Below, one piece after another: positions 50,865-60,162 of a stretch of 64,000 bases of DNA. Under the pieces are notes generated by a model. The model made no database searches. It was given only the letters and a program-made list of their open reading frames with translations, and was not told where the DNA came from. The stretch's first letter is position 1. Each line of letters starts with the position of its first letter. The DNA comes from Fen-1273 sp963748405 (GTDB lineage: Bacteria; Bacteroidota; Ignavibacteria; UBA10030; UBA6906): assembly GCA_963748405.1 (NCBI GenBank), contig CAVVIT010000004.1:186001-250000 (forward strand), in the 5' to 3' direction. Position numbers and translations under genes: made by a program.

Positions 50865-52936
50865 CCCTCTTTTCCCTCACCTCAGATTTCCAGCCGAGCG
50901 GCGATCAGCCCGACGCTATCCGCCAGCTCTCGGAAGGCGTCGCGCGCGGCGACCGGTACCAGACCCTCCTCGGCGTCACCGGGAGCGGCAAGACGTTCAC
51001 GATCTCCAACGTCGTCGCCGGCGCCGGGAAACCCGTTCTCGTGATGTCGCACAACAAAACCCTGGCCGCGCAGCTCTACGGGGAGTTCAAGCGGTTCTTC
51101 CCCCGCGACAGGGTCGAGTTCTTCATCAGCTACTACGATTACTACCAGCCGGAAGCGTACGTCCCCTCCACCGATACGTACATCGCCAAGGACGCGTCGA
51201 TCAACGACGAGATCGACCGCCTGCGCCTGAGGGCGACGAGCGCCCTGCTGTCCGGCGACCGGAACGTCATCGTCGTCGCCTCGGTGAGCTGCATTTACGG
51301 GATCGGGGCGCCGGAGGAGTGGGCGAGCCAGGTCGTCGTCGTGCGGAAGGGGGAGAAGCTCGAGCGGAACGATCTCCTCAGGAAGCTCCTGAACATCTAC
51401 TACACGAGGAACGATTTCGAGTTCGTCCGGGGAACGATGCGCGTGCGGGGGGACGTGGTCGAGGTCATCCCTGCGTACGAGAACGAGGAGGCCCTCCGGG
51501 TCGAGTTCTTCGGAGACACGGTCGAGCGGATCTCGTACATCAACCGGCTCGACGGGAAAGTGCTCGGCGAAACGGACTACGAGGTCGTCTACCCGGCGAA
51601 ACAGTTCGTCACCTCGAAGGACACGCTGGAGCGCGCGATGAAAGGGATCGAGAAGGAGCTCGAGGAACGCCTGGGAGAGCTCCGTACCGGGGGGAAGCTC
51701 GTCGAGGCGCAGCGGCTGGAACAGAGGACGCGGTTCGACCTGGAGATGATGCGGGAAGTCGGGTACTGCTCGGGGATCGAGAACTACTCGCGGCACATCG
51801 CGGGACGCGAGCCGGGTTCGCGCCCGGCCTGTCTTCTCGATTACTTCCCGGGTGATTTTCTCCTCGTCGTGGACGAATCGCACGTCACCGTGCCGCAGAT
51901 CGGCGGGATGTACCACGGCGACAGGTCGAGGAAGCTGACGCTCGTCGAGCACGGGTTCCGCCTCCCGTCGGCGCTCGACAACCGCCCCCTCACGTTCGAG
52001 GAGTGGGAGGGGATGGTGAAACAGGTGATCTTCGTGAGCGCGACCCCCTCGGACTACGAGCTCCGGAAGAGCCAGGGCGTGATCGTCGAACAGGTCATCC
52101 GCCCCACCGGCCTGGTAGACCCGGAAGTCGAGATCAGGCCCGTGAAGAACCAGATCGACGACCTCCTCGCCCAGATCCGCATCCGCGCCGAAAAGAAGGA
52201 GCGGATCCTCGTGACCACCCTGACAAAGCGGATGGCGGAAGACCTGACCGATTACCTGAACGACATCGGCGTCAGGGTCCGGTACATCCATTCGGAAGTC
52301 GATGCGCTCGAGCGCGTGGAGATCCTCCGCGACCTGAGGCTCGGCGATTTTGACGTCCTGATCGGGGTCAACCTGCTCCGGGAGGGGCTGGACCTTCCCG
52401 AAGTCTCTCTGGTGGCGATCCTGGATGCCGACAAGGAGGGGTTCCTCCGCTCGGAGCGTTCCCTGATCCAGACGGCGGGGAGGACCGCGCGGAACCTGAA
52501 CGGACTTGTCATCCTCTACGCCGATACCATGACGGGCTCGATGCAGCGGATGCTCGACGAGACGCGCAGGCGGAGGACGAAGCAGCTCCAGTACAATATC
52601 GACAATAACATCACCGCCGCCACGGTGCTCAAGACGGTCGACCAGGTGCTGGCGGCGACCGCGGTCGCCGACGTCAAAGCCGCGCGTGATGCGAGGCGGG
52701 AGCGCGCGAAGATGCCCCTGGTGGCCGAGAGCGTCGTTCGCTACCTGACCGAAGACCAGAAAAAGGACCTCATCGCGGAGCTCCAGACTGAAATGGAGCG
52801 TGCGGCCCGGGATCTCGAATTCGAACGGGCCGCCGGCCTCCGCGACGAGATCGCCCGGCTCGAGGAGATGGCGACAAGGTCCCGCACGTCACGCTCCACC
52901 CGCGACTCCGGCACCGGGTCCCCGCAGGGCGGGTAG
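50861..52936 (+). CDS. uvrB: Excinuclease ABC subunit B
   Basis: A 691-residue helicase-like damage-verification subunit of nucleotide excision repair. Walker A GVTGSGKTFT, the beta-hairpin region YYDYYQPEAYVPSTDTYIAK, Walker B VVDESH, helicase motifs (FVSATPSDYE, QTAGRTARN) and the C-terminal UVR/UvrC-binding coiled coil (AELQTEMERAARDLEFERAA) are intact. It starts with GTG 50861, which overlaps the stop of the flavoprotein gene, implying translational coupling to the electron-transfer operon. That linkage has no obvious functional reason. Confidence 0.96.
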   Translation: MTLFSLTSDFQPSGDQPDAIRQLSEGVARGDRYQTLLGVTGSGKTFTISNVVAGAGKPVLVMSHNKTLAAQLYGEFKRFFPRDRVEFFISYYDYYQPEAYVPSTDTYIAKDASINDEIDRLRLRATSALLSGDRNVIVVASVSCIYGIGAPEEWASQVVVVRKGEKLERNDLLRKLLNIYYTRNDFEFVRGTMRVRGDVVEVIPAYENEEALRVEFFGDTVERISYINRLDGKVLGETDYEVVYPAKQFVTSKDTLERAMKGIEKELEERLGELRTGGKLVEAQRLEQRTRFDLEMMREVGYCSGIENYSRHIAGREPGSRPACLLDYFPGDFLLVVDESHVTVPQIGGMYHGDRSRKLTLVEHGFRLPSALDNRPLTFEEWEGMVKQVIFVSATPSDYELRKSQGVIVEQVIRPTGLVDPEVEIRPVKNQIDDLLAQIRIRAEKKERILVTTLTKRMAEDLTDYLNDIGVRVRYIHSEVDALERVEILRDLRLGDFDVLIGVNLLREGLDLPEVSLVAILDADKEGFLRSERSLIQTAGRTARNLNGLVILYADTMTGSMQRMLDETRRRRTKQLQYNIDNNITAATVLKTVDQVLAATAVADVKAARDARRERAKMPLVAESVVRYLTEDQKKDLIAELQTEMERAARDLEFERAAGLRDEIARLEEMATRSRTSRSTRDSGTGSPQGG

Positions 52937-53032
52937 GGGGGGCTCTTCCCCCGGTCCGCAAATCTCACCGCGCCGGGTGTAGAACAGGAAACGACCGTTC
53001 CCCCGGACGGGGGCCCGCCCCCGGCATCCCGC

Positions 53033-53749
53033 ATGTTGACGGAAATCCTCTCCGCACCCCTTTCCCTCCTCCGCGTGTGCGCGGACGTCGTCTATCCCCG
53101 CGTCTGTCACTCCTGCCGCGCGGAGCTCCCCCCCGGGGCACACGCCGCCTGCCGGGAATGCCTGGAGGCGATTGTTCCCGTCGAAGAATGGGACGAAGCG
53201 TACCGTGCAGCGCTGCGCTTCCTGCGCGAAGAAGGAGCGGTACAGGATTTTGTCGCCGCGTGGTATTTTGAACGGGAAGGAACGCTGCGGGCGCTGATGC
53301 ACGCGCTGAAGTACGGCGGATTCACGCAGGTGGGGGAGGAATTCGGCCGCGCTCTCGGAGAGAGGATCCTGGATGCGGGGCTGGGCGGGGCGGACATTGT
53401 CGTTCCCCTCCCTCTGCACGCATCCAGGTCGCGCGAGCGCGGCTTCAACCAGTGCGAATACATTGCCAGGGGAGTTTCCTCCGTCACGGGGCGCCCCTCT
53501 CACGCCGGAATGCTCCGACGGACGAGGTTCACGCAGTCGCAGACCGCGCTCGGGTCGGCGGAGCGGCGGGAGAACGTGCGGGATGCCTTCGCGCTCCGTG
53601 TGCGGGCCCGGCCCCTCATCGAAGGCAGGACGGTGCTCCTCGTGGACGACGTCGTCACGACGGGCTCGACAATGCGCTCCTGTGCGGCAGTCCTTCGCGC
53701 GGGCGGGGCCCGGTCCGTTATCGCCTGCGCGGTGGCGATCGCCCGTTGA
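53033..53749 (+). CDS. comF: ComF-family phosphoribosyltransferase-like protein
   Basis: A 238-residue protein of the ComFC/GntX group, involved in DNA uptake or processing in some bacteria. The N-terminal zinc finger is visible (CHSCRAELPPGAHAACRECL), followed by ALKYGGF, PLPLHASRSRERGFNQCEYI and the PRPP-binding loop VLLVDDVVTTGSTMRSCA. Start ATG 53033 lies 96 bp after uvrB; the gap is GC-rich and has no clear terminator. Confidence 0.88.
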   Translation: MLTEILSAPLSLLRVCADVVYPRVCHSCRAELPPGAHAACRECLEAIVPVEEWDEAYRAALRFLREEGAVQDFVAAWYFEREGTLRALMHALKYGGFTQVGEEFGRALGERILDAGLGGADIVVPLPLHASRSRERGFNQCEYIARGVSSVTGRPSHAGMLRRTRFTQSQTALGSAERRENVRDAFALRVRARPLIEGRTVLLVDDVVTTGSTMRSCAAVLRAGGARSVIACAVAIAR

Positions 53750-53761
53750 GGCGGCACTTCC

Positions 53762-53790
53762 TTGACATTCGTGCCCGATTGTAATACATT
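53762..53790 (+). promoter_or_regulatory. Promoter of gap
   Basis: TTGACA (53762-53767), a 17-bp spacer and TACATT (53785-53790), close to the ideal sigma-70 promoter. The predicted start near 53797 leaves a ~69-nt leader. A strong promoter suits an abundant glycolytic enzyme. Confidence 0.7.
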
Positions 53791-53865
53791 TTAAAGATTT
53801 TGGGTGACTTGACCCACTTGCAGACGACAATTCCATCCACGTTCCTGATACGACGGAGGTAGAGT

Positions 53866-54858
53866 ATGGCTGTGAATATCGGCATTAACGGGTTCGGCCG
53901 CATTGGACGCCTTGTCTTCCGGAGAGTCCTGAAGCAGGGAGGATTCAATGTCGTGGGGATCAACGATATCACCGATGCGAAGACGCTGGCATATCTTCTG
54001 AAATATGATTCCGTCCACGGAATATTCGACGGAGACGTGAAGGCGGAAGAGAACGCGATCGTCGTCAATGGTAAGAAATACCGGGTTTCGGCGGAAAAAG
54101 ACCCCTCCAAGCTTCCATGGAAGGAACTCGGTGCGGACATCGTCATCGAGGGAACGGGGATATTCACGAGCCGTGAGAAGCTCCAGCCGCACATCACGGC
54201 CGGGGCGAAGAAGGTGCTCCTGACCGCGCCGGCAAAAGACGAAATCGACGCCACCGTCGTCCTGGGCGTGAACGACAATGTGCTGACGGGGAAAGAACAG
54301 TTTGTCTCGAACGCCTCCTGCACGACGAACTGCCTGGCACCGATGGTGAAGGTGCTTCACCAGTCGTTCGGGCTCGAGCAGGGCTTCATGACGACGATCC
54401 ACTCCTACACGAACGACCAGCGCCTTCTCGACCTGCCCCACAAGGATCTGCGCAGGGCGCGTGCGGCGGCGATGTCGATCATCCCCACCACGACCGGCGC
54501 CGCGCGCACGGTGGGCAAGGTCATTCCCGAGCTGAAGGGGAAGCTGGACGGGTTCTCCCTCCGCGTCCCCACGCCCGACGCTTCCATCACCGACTTCGTT
54601 GCCCAGCTGAAGAAGCCGGCAACGAAGGAGCAGGTGAACGAGGCGATGAAAGCGGCTGCGGCGGGACCGATGAAGGGGATCCTCGAGTACTCCGAGGAAG
54701 AACTCGTGTCCACGGACATCATCGGCAACGAGCATTCGTGCATCTTCGACTCGAAGCTGACGATGGCGATGGGCAACACGGTCAAAATCTTCGGGTGGTA
54801 TGACAACGAATGGGGATTCTCCTGTCGTGTTGTCGACCTTCTCAAGAAGATCGCCTGA
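53866..54858 (+). CDS. gap: Glyceraldehyde-3-phosphate dehydrogenase, type I
   Basis: A 330-residue enzyme that oxidises glyceraldehyde 3-phosphate to 1,3-bisphosphoglycerate. The NAD site is INGFGRIGRLVFR, the catalytic Cys is in SNASCTTNCLAP, and the His lies after GFMTTIHSYTNDQ. The C-terminal WYDNEWGFSCRV is intact. ACGGAGG precedes the ATG. A hairpin and then pgk follow, giving consecutive glycolytic steps. Confidence 0.97.
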   Translation: MAVNIGINGFGRIGRLVFRRVLKQGGFNVVGINDITDAKTLAYLLKYDSVHGIFDGDVKAEENAIVVNGKKYRVSAEKDPSKLPWKELGADIVIEGTGIFTSREKLQPHITAGAKKVLLTAPAKDEIDATVVLGVNDNVLTGKEQFVSNASCTTNCLAPMVKVLHQSFGLEQGFMTTIHSYTNDQRLLDLPHKDLRRARAAAMSIIPTTTGAARTVGKVIPELKGKLDGFSLRVPTPDASITDFVAQLKKPATKEQVNEAMKAAAAGPMKGILEYSEEELVSTDIIGNEHSCIFDSKLTMAMGNTVKIFGWYDNEWGFSCRVVDLLKKIA

Positions 54859-54871
54859 TTCCCTCTCGAGA

Positions 54872-54900
54872 GCGGCCGCTGCAAAGCGGCCGCTTCCTTA
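54872..54900 (+). terminator. Hairpin after gap
   Basis: GCGGCCGC (54872-54879) pairs with GCGGCCGC (54886-54893) across a short loop and is followed by TTCCTTA. The stem is strong but the T-tract is poor, so it may only partly terminate transcription and let pgk be expressed at a lower level. Confidence 0.45.
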
Positions 54901-54924
54901 TCCGCACCCATCCCTGAGACCACA

Positions 54925-56121
54925 ATGCACACACTGACAATTGACGACGTCCTCCTGAAAGGGAAGAAAGTCCTCGTCCGCGTGGACTTCAACGTCCCGA
55001 TGACTCCCGACATGCACGTCGCGGACGACAAGCGCATCATCGAGTCGCTCCCGACGATCCGCAAAATCCTCTCGCAGGGGGCTTCCGTGATCCTGATGAG
55101 CCACCTGGGCCGTCCGAAGGGACGCCCGAACCCCGAGTTCTCCCTGAAGCCCGTCGCCGACTACCTGGCCGCGCTGCTCAACCGCCCCGTCCTGTTTGCG
55201 AAAGACTGCATCGGGCCGGAGGTGCACCAGATGGTGAGCGCCCTGAAACCCGGGGAGATCCTCATGCTGGAAAACCTCCGCTACCATCCCGAGGAGGAGG
55301 AAAACGAACCGAACTTCGCGAAAGAACTTGCCAGCCTCGGCGACGTGTTCGTCAACGACGCGTTCGGGACCGCCCACCGCGCCCACGCATCGACGGAGGG
55401 GATCACCCATTTCCTCCGGCCGGCCGTGGCGGGGTACCTCATGAAGAAGGAGATCGATTACCTTACCTCCGCCGTGTCCGACCCCGCCCGCCCCTACCTG
55501 GCGATCCTCGGCGGCGCCAAGATCTCGGGGAAGATCGACGTTATACAGAACCTGCTGCCGAAGATCGATGCGCTCGTCATCGGCGGGGGGATGGCGTTCA
55601 CCTTCCTCCGCGCCCAGGGACTCGAAATCGGCGATTCGATGGTGGAAGAGGAGAAGCTGGACCTGGCGAAGGACCTCCTGAACCAGATGAGGGCGCTCCA
55701 CAAGCGCTTCATTCTTCCGGTCGACTGCGTCATTGCCGACAGGATGGAGAACAACGCCCAGCGAAAGGTCGTCCCCGTGTCCAAGATCCCCGAGGGCTGG
55801 AGGGGTCTCGACATCGGCCCGGAGACCGTCAAGGTCATCAACATGGAAGTCCGGCGCGCCAAGACCATCGTCTGGAACGGCCCCATGGGCGTGTTCGAGA
55901 TGCCGAACTTCGCCAACGGAACGCTGGAGGTTGCGCGGCTTCTCGCCGAAGCGACGAAGGCGGGGGCGAAGACGATCGTCGGCGGCGGGGACTCTGCGGC
56001 GGCCGTGGCCAAAGCGGGGTTTGAGACGCAGATTTCCCACGTCTCGACCGGCGGCGGAGCGTCGCTGGAGTTTCTCGAAGGACGGACGCTTCCGGGTCTC
56101 GCGGCGCTCGCCGTCGGGTGA
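54925..56121 (+). CDS. pgk: Phosphoglycerate kinase
   Basis: A 398-residue two-domain kinase that makes ATP from 1,3-bisphosphoglycerate. N-terminal substrate motifs: VLVRVDFNVPM, VILMSHLGRPKG and the Arg-containing ENLRYHPEEE. C-terminal nucleotide motifs: LAILGGAKISGKI, WNGPMGVFE and IVGGGDSAAAV. The order gap-pgk is the common glycolytic pair. Confidence 0.97.
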   Translation: MHTLTIDDVLLKGKKVLVRVDFNVPMTPDMHVADDKRIIESLPTIRKILSQGASVILMSHLGRPKGRPNPEFSLKPVADYLAALLNRPVLFAKDCIGPEVHQMVSALKPGEILMLENLRYHPEEEENEPNFAKELASLGDVFVNDAFGTAHRAHASTEGITHFLRPAVAGYLMKKEIDYLTSAVSDPARPYLAILGGAKISGKIDVIQNLLPKIDALVIGGGMAFTFLRAQGLEIGDSMVEEEKLDLAKDLLNQMRALHKRFILPVDCVIADRMENNAQRKVVPVSKIPEGWRGLDIGPETVKVINMEVRRAKTIVWNGPMGVFEMPNFANGTLEVARLLAEATKAGAKTIVGGGDSAAAVAKAGFETQISHVSTGGGASLEFLEGRTLPGLAALAVG

Positions 56122-56185
56122 ACCAATCGCTTCATTCCTGTGTTGTCTGGATAAGGATTATCATGCACAGAACGAGCGATTGATC

Positions 56186-57115
56186 ATGCAGTCCTTGAGC
56201 GGAGGGGGGGAGGGAAGATACTACCGGCCGGCGATGTTCGGCGGGTTCTCGTTCTTCCCTCCCGTCATTAAGACGCTGCTGATTTCCAACGGGGTCGTCT
56301 GGATCTTCTTCGGTGTGCTCCTGCCGTTCATCCGTGAATACGTCAATCTCTGGCCGCTGGTGAGCGTGGGAAACAGCCTGGCGCTCCATCCCCTGGGATC
56401 GGGGTTCTGGCCCTGGCAGCCCGTCACGTACCTTTTCGTCCACGGGGGCTTCTGGCACATTTTCTTCAACATGCTGATGCTCTGGATGTTCGGGATGGAA
56501 CTGGAGTACACGTGGGGTTCGGCGAAGTTCCTCCTGTATTACCTGCTCTGCGGCATCGGCGCGGCCGCCGTCATTCTCCTGGTGGCTTCGCTGCGCCAGG
56601 ACCCCAGCCCGACGGTGGGTGCGTCCGGGGCGATATTCGGCGTCCTTGTCGCGTTCGCCATGCTGTGGCCGGACCGCCCCATCTACGTGTACTTCCTTCT
56701 CCCCGTGCGTGCGAAGTTCTTCATCGCGGGGGCGATCCTGTTTGAACTCGTGACGGGGATCGGCGGGTCCACCGACGGCATCTCCCACGTCGCTCATCTC
56801 GGCGGGGCCGCGGTCGGGTTCCTGTTCATGTACACCGAGCGCCACTCCGATGCATTCAAGGCCGCTGTCGCGAGACTCGTGGGAGGAGGGGTCTTCCGCC
56901 GCGCTTCCCGGCCCGGCCCGCGCCCCTGGCCCGGCAACGACGTCCGGGACGCGCGGTTCTACGAGATCGGCGGCCCGCCGGATGTGGAGGACGAGACGGA
57001 GGTCACGCAGGAGGTCATCGACGCGATACTCGACAAGATCAGCAGGGGGGGCTACCAGAGCCTCAGTGACCACGAAAAACGGATCCTGAACGAGGCAAGC
57101 AGGAAAATCCACTGA
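56186..57115 (+). CDS. Rhomboid-family intramembrane serine protease
   Basis: A 309-residue protein with six hydrophobic segments and the rhomboid active site: the WR-loop region region HGGFWHIFFNMLMLWMFG, catalytic Ser in GASGAIFG and catalytic His in SHVAHLGG. A ~100-residue cytoplasmic tail (~210-309) ends in an acidic, helical segment (EVIDAILDKISRGGYQSLSD), often seen in Bacteroidota rhomboids. Start ATG 56186 is followed by a Gly-rich leader; ATG 56234 would remove 16 residues. Substrate unknown. Confidence 0.87.
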   Translation: MQSLSGGGEGRYYRPAMFGGFSFFPPVIKTLLISNGVVWIFFGVLLPFIREYVNLWPLVSVGNSLALHPLGSGFWPWQPVTYLFVHGGFWHIFFNMLMLWMFGMELEYTWGSAKFLLYYLLCGIGAAAVILLVASLRQDPSPTVGASGAIFGVLVAFAMLWPDRPIYVYFLLPVRAKFFIAGAILFELVTGIGGSTDGISHVAHLGGAAVGFLFMYTERHSDAFKAAVARLVGGGVFRRASRPGPRPWPGNDVRDARFYEIGGPPDVEDETEVTQEVIDAILDKISRGGYQSLSDHEKRILNEASRKIH

Positions 57116-57120
57116 CCGAC

Positions 57121-58251
57121 GTGAGGAGCATGGAGATACAGGCGGCGAACGAGACCGGCACGCCACCGGCGGCCCCGAAGGAGGGGGCCAGGCGGCAGAC
57201 CCGGCAGGTCATGATCGGCGGAGTGCGCGTCGGGGGCGGCGCCCCGATATCCGTCCAGACGATGACGAAGTGCAGGACGGGCGACGTCAGTGCGACGGTC
57301 GCCCAGATCGCCGCGGCGGCTGACGCGGGATGCGACATCGTCCGCGTTACCGTGAACGACCGCGAGGCCGCCGACGCGATGAAGGAGATCGTCCGCCTCT
57401 CCACGATCCCCGTGGTGGCGGACATCCATTTCAACCATGTGTTCGCGCTCAAGGCGATCGAGGCGGGCGTCGCCAAAGTGAGGATCAACCCGGGGAACAT
57501 CGGGAGCCGGGAGAGGATCCACGAGGTCCTGGGCGCCGCGAAGGCCAGGAGGATCCCGATACGGATCGGCGTGAACTCGGGATCGCTCGAAGAAGACATA
57601 CTGGCGAAACACGGATATCCGACCGCGGAGGCCCTGTACGAGAGTGCGATGCGCCACGTCGCGATATGCGACGAGTTCGGATTCCACGACGTCATCATCT
57701 CGGTGAAGTCGACCGACGTCCGCCTGATGATCGAGGCGTACAGGCTCGTCGCGCAGCGGACGGACATCCCCCTCCATCTGGGCGTGACCGAAGCCGGGCC
57801 GACGAAAACCGGGACGATCAAGTCCGCGGTGGGGATCGGGACGCTGCTCGCCGAGGGGATCGGCGATACGATCCGCGTTTCGCTGACGGACGACCCGGTG
57901 AAGGAAGTCGAGGTCGGCAAGGAGATTCTCCGGTCGCTGAATCTTGCCACGCGCAACGTGGAGCTCATCGCCTGCCCCACCTGCGGCAGGCTCGAGGTGG
58001 ACCTGTTCGGGATCATGGCGGAGCTCGAGCGCCGGCTGGAAGGAGTCAAGAAGCCGGTCAAGATTGCCGTTCTCGGATGCGTGGTGAACGGACCCGGGGA
58101 GGCGAGCGAAGCGGATATCGGGATTGCGGCGGGGAAAGGGGTGGGGATACTGTACCGGAAGGGGGAAGTGATCCGCCGTGTGAAGGAATCGGAGATCGTC
58201 GATGCGATCGTGGAAGAGGTCCGCAATTTCGTTCCGGAAGGCGAGGGCTGA
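57121..58251 (+). CDS. ispG: 4-hydroxy-3-methylbut-2-enyl diphosphate synthase, short form
   Basis: A 376-residue 4Fe-4S enzyme of the non-mevalonate (MEP) isoprenoid pathway. TIM-barrel start with VGGGAPISVQTMTKCRTGDV; NPGNIG and GVNSGSLEE motifs; C-terminal cluster ligands in LIACPTCGRLEVD and AVLGCVVNGPGEA. The length is that of the ordinary two-domain form; Bacteroidota and Chlorobiota usually have a much longer three-domain form. It starts at GTG 57121 or ATG 57130. A good terminator follows. Confidence 0.94.
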   Translation: MRSMEIQAANETGTPPAAPKEGARRQTRQVMIGGVRVGGGAPISVQTMTKCRTGDVSATVAQIAAAADAGCDIVRVTVNDREAADAMKEIVRLSTIPVVADIHFNHVFALKAIEAGVAKVRINPGNIGSRERIHEVLGAAKARRIPIRIGVNSGSLEEDILAKHGYPTAEALYESAMRHVAICDEFGFHDVIISVKSTDVRLMIEAYRLVAQRTDIPLHLGVTEAGPTKTGTIKSAVGIGTLLAEGIGDTIRVSLTDDPVKEVEVGKEILRSLNLATRNVELIACPTCGRLEVDLFGIMAELERRLEGVKKPVKIAVLGCVVNGPGEASEADIGIAAGKGVGILYRKGEVIRRVKESEIVDAIVEEVRNFVPEGEG

Positions 58252-58281
58252 AGCGTTTTTCCGGCGCGAATGGAACCGCCT

Positions 58282-58307
58282 GCCCGCCTTCGTCGGCGGG
58301 CTTTTTT
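58282..58307 (+). terminator. Intrinsic terminator after ispG
   Basis: GCCCGCC (58282-58288) pairs with GGCGGGC (58295-58301) over a six-base loop and is followed by six T, with another T-run shortly after. This is a textbook rho-independent terminator that closes the transcript containing ispG. Confidence 0.85.
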
Positions 58308-58395
58308 CTGTTTTTTCGGACGGATTTCATTACATTCTCGCGTTGCCGGGGGGAGGCTCCCCCGGCGGAGCGATTCACTTTCCTGTCGGGGCTGA

Positions 58396-59187
58396 GTGAC
58401 ACTGAACATATTCTTTATCGGCGACATCGTCGGGACCCCGGGGCTTGACCTCGCCGCGACGCTCATTCCGAGCTACGTCAAAAAGTACAGCGTCGACCTC
58501 CTCATCGTCAACGGTGAGAACACGACGGAGGGGAAGGGGATCGCCGAGGAACACGCGAAGAAGCTTTTTGAGCTCGGCGCGCATGTCATCACGACGGGGA
58601 ACCACGTGTGGGACAGGTGGGACAGCCGGAAAGTCCTCGGGAGCGACAGGCGCATACTCCGGCCCCTGAACTACCCGCGGGAGAACGGCGGGAACGGATA
58701 TTTCGTCGCCGACATACCGGGGAAGGGGAAGGCCGGGGTCCTCAATCTCCAGGGAAGGGTATTCATGCAGCCGATCGACGACCCGTTCCGGACCGCCGAC
58801 TGGGCCGTTGCGAAGATCCACGAGGAGACACCCGTCGTGTTCGTCGACTTCCACGCGGATGCGACCGCCGAGAAGATGGCGATGGGATGGCATCTCGACG
58901 GGAAGGTGTCCGCTCTCATCGGGACCCATACCCACACGCCGACCGCGGACGGAAGGATCCTCCCGCGCGGGACCGCGTTCCAGACCGACGTCGGGATGAC
59001 CGGCCCGTACGACTCCGTGCTCGGCATGAAAAAGGACCTCGCCATCAAGCGTCTCGTGACCTCGACCCCGCACAAGTACGAAGTCGCGTCGAACGACGTC
59101 CGGCTGTGCGCCGTGTACGTCCAGGCGGACACCGAAACCGGCCGGGCGCTCAAGATGGAAAGCGTGATATTTCCCGCATTCGGATAA
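58396..59187 (+). CDS. YmdB-like metallophosphoesterase (TIGR00282 family)
   Basis: A 263-residue phosphodiesterase of the family of Bacillus YmdB, a 2',3'-cyclic nucleotide phosphodiesterase. Metal ligands: Asp in FIGDIVGTPG, Glu/Asn in LLIVNGENTTEGKGI, TGNHVWDRWDSR, and His in VFVDFHADATAEKMAMGWHL and IGTHTHTPTADGRIL. It starts with GTG 58396. It follows the ispG terminator and is 3 bp before folD. Confidence 0.9.
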   Translation: MTLNIFFIGDIVGTPGLDLAATLIPSYVKKYSVDLLIVNGENTTEGKGIAEEHAKKLFELGAHVITTGNHVWDRWDSRKVLGSDRRILRPLNYPRENGGNGYFVADIPGKGKAGVLNLQGRVFMQPIDDPFRTADWAVAKIHEETPVVFVDFHADATAEKMAMGWHLDGKVSALIGTHTHTPTADGRILPRGTAFQTDVGMTGPYDSVLGMKKDLAIKRLVTSTPHKYEVASNDVRLCAVYVQADTETGRALKMESVIFPAFG

Positions 59188-59190
59188 GCG

Positions 59191-60081
59191 ATGACAGCGA
59201 CACTGATCGACGGAAAACTGATCTCCGCGGACATCAAATCGGAGGTCCGCCGGGGCGCCGAAGAGCTCCGCAGAACAAAGGGGATCATACCGGGACTGGC
59301 GTTCATCCTCGTCGGGGACGATCCGGGCTCGGAGGTCTACGTCCGGTCAAAGGGGAAGGCATGCGAGGAGATGGGGTTCCGGTCGGTCACCGAGCGGCGG
59401 CCCGCCGGCTTCGCCGAAAAGGACCTTCTCGCCCTGATCGCCCGGTTCAACGCCGACCCGGCGATACACGGTATCCTGGTGCAGCTCCCGCTCCCCCGCC
59501 ACATCGACGAGCAGCGGGTGATTGAAGCGATCGATCCGCGGAAGGACGTGGACGGTTTTCATCCCGTGAACGTCGGAAAGCTGATGCTCGGCCTCAAAGG
59601 CCTCCGCCCGTGCACCCCGGCGGGGATCCTGGAAATGCTGGCGAGGAGCGGAAACGACCCCGGCGGAAAGCACGCCGTCGTCGTGGGAAGGAGCAACATC
59701 GTCGGCAAGCCGGTGGCGGGTATGCTCATGCAGAAGCTGCCCGGGGCCAATGCCGCGGTGACCGTCGTCCACACCGGGGTAAAGGATATCGCGCCGATCG
59801 TCCGCCTGGCGGACATCGTCATCGCGGCGATGGGCCGCCCCCGGTCCATCACGGGATCGATGCTCAAGCCGGGGTGCGTCGTCATCGACGTCGGGATGAA
59901 CCGGATTCCCGACGCGTCGGCGAAGAACGGCACCCGTCTCGTGGGGGACGTCGACTTCGCGTCGGCGTCCGAAGTCGCTTCCGCGATCACCCCCGTGCCC
60001 GGCGGGGTGGGGCTCATGACCATCGCCATGCTGATGAAGAACACTCTCGAGATCGCCTCCGGAGCGCCCTCCCCTCGTTGA
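59191..60081 (+). CDS. folD: Methylene-THF dehydrogenase / methenyl-THF cyclohydrolase
   Basis: A 296-residue bifunctional folate enzyme that supplies 10-formyl-THF for purine and fMet synthesis. Motifs: GDDPGSEVYVRSKGKACEEM with the catalytic Lys, QLPLPRHID, KDVDGFHPVNVGKL, PCTPAGILEML and the NADP site GRSNIVGKPVAGML. A C-terminal PGGVGLMTIAMLMKNTLE is also present. It starts at ATG 59191, directly after the phosphodiesterase gene. Confidence 0.96.
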   Translation: MTATLIDGKLISADIKSEVRRGAEELRRTKGIIPGLAFILVGDDPGSEVYVRSKGKACEEMGFRSVTERRPAGFAEKDLLALIARFNADPAIHGILVQLPLPRHIDEQRVIEAIDPRKDVDGFHPVNVGKLMLGLKGLRPCTPAGILEMLARSGNDPGGKHAVVVGRSNIVGKPVAGMLMQKLPGANAAVTVVHTGVKDIAPIVRLADIVIAAMGRPRSITGSMLKPGCVVIDVGMNRIPDASAKNGTRLVGDVDFASASEVASAITPVPGGVGLMTIAMLMKNTLEIASGAPSPR

Positions 60082-60095
60082 ATATGTCTCCCCGT

Positions 60096-60122
60096 TTGGC
60101 TACATTTCAGTGATTTGTAGTT
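60096..60122 (+). promoter_or_regulatory. Possible promoter of pruA
   Basis: TTGGCT (60096-60101), a 16-bp spacer and TAGTTT (60118-60123) in the 81-bp gap before pruA. This is weaker than the other promoters reported here. Confidence 0.3.
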
Positions 60123-60162
60123 TTCCAGCCAGTTTCCCCACGACCCGACATACGAGGTTTTC

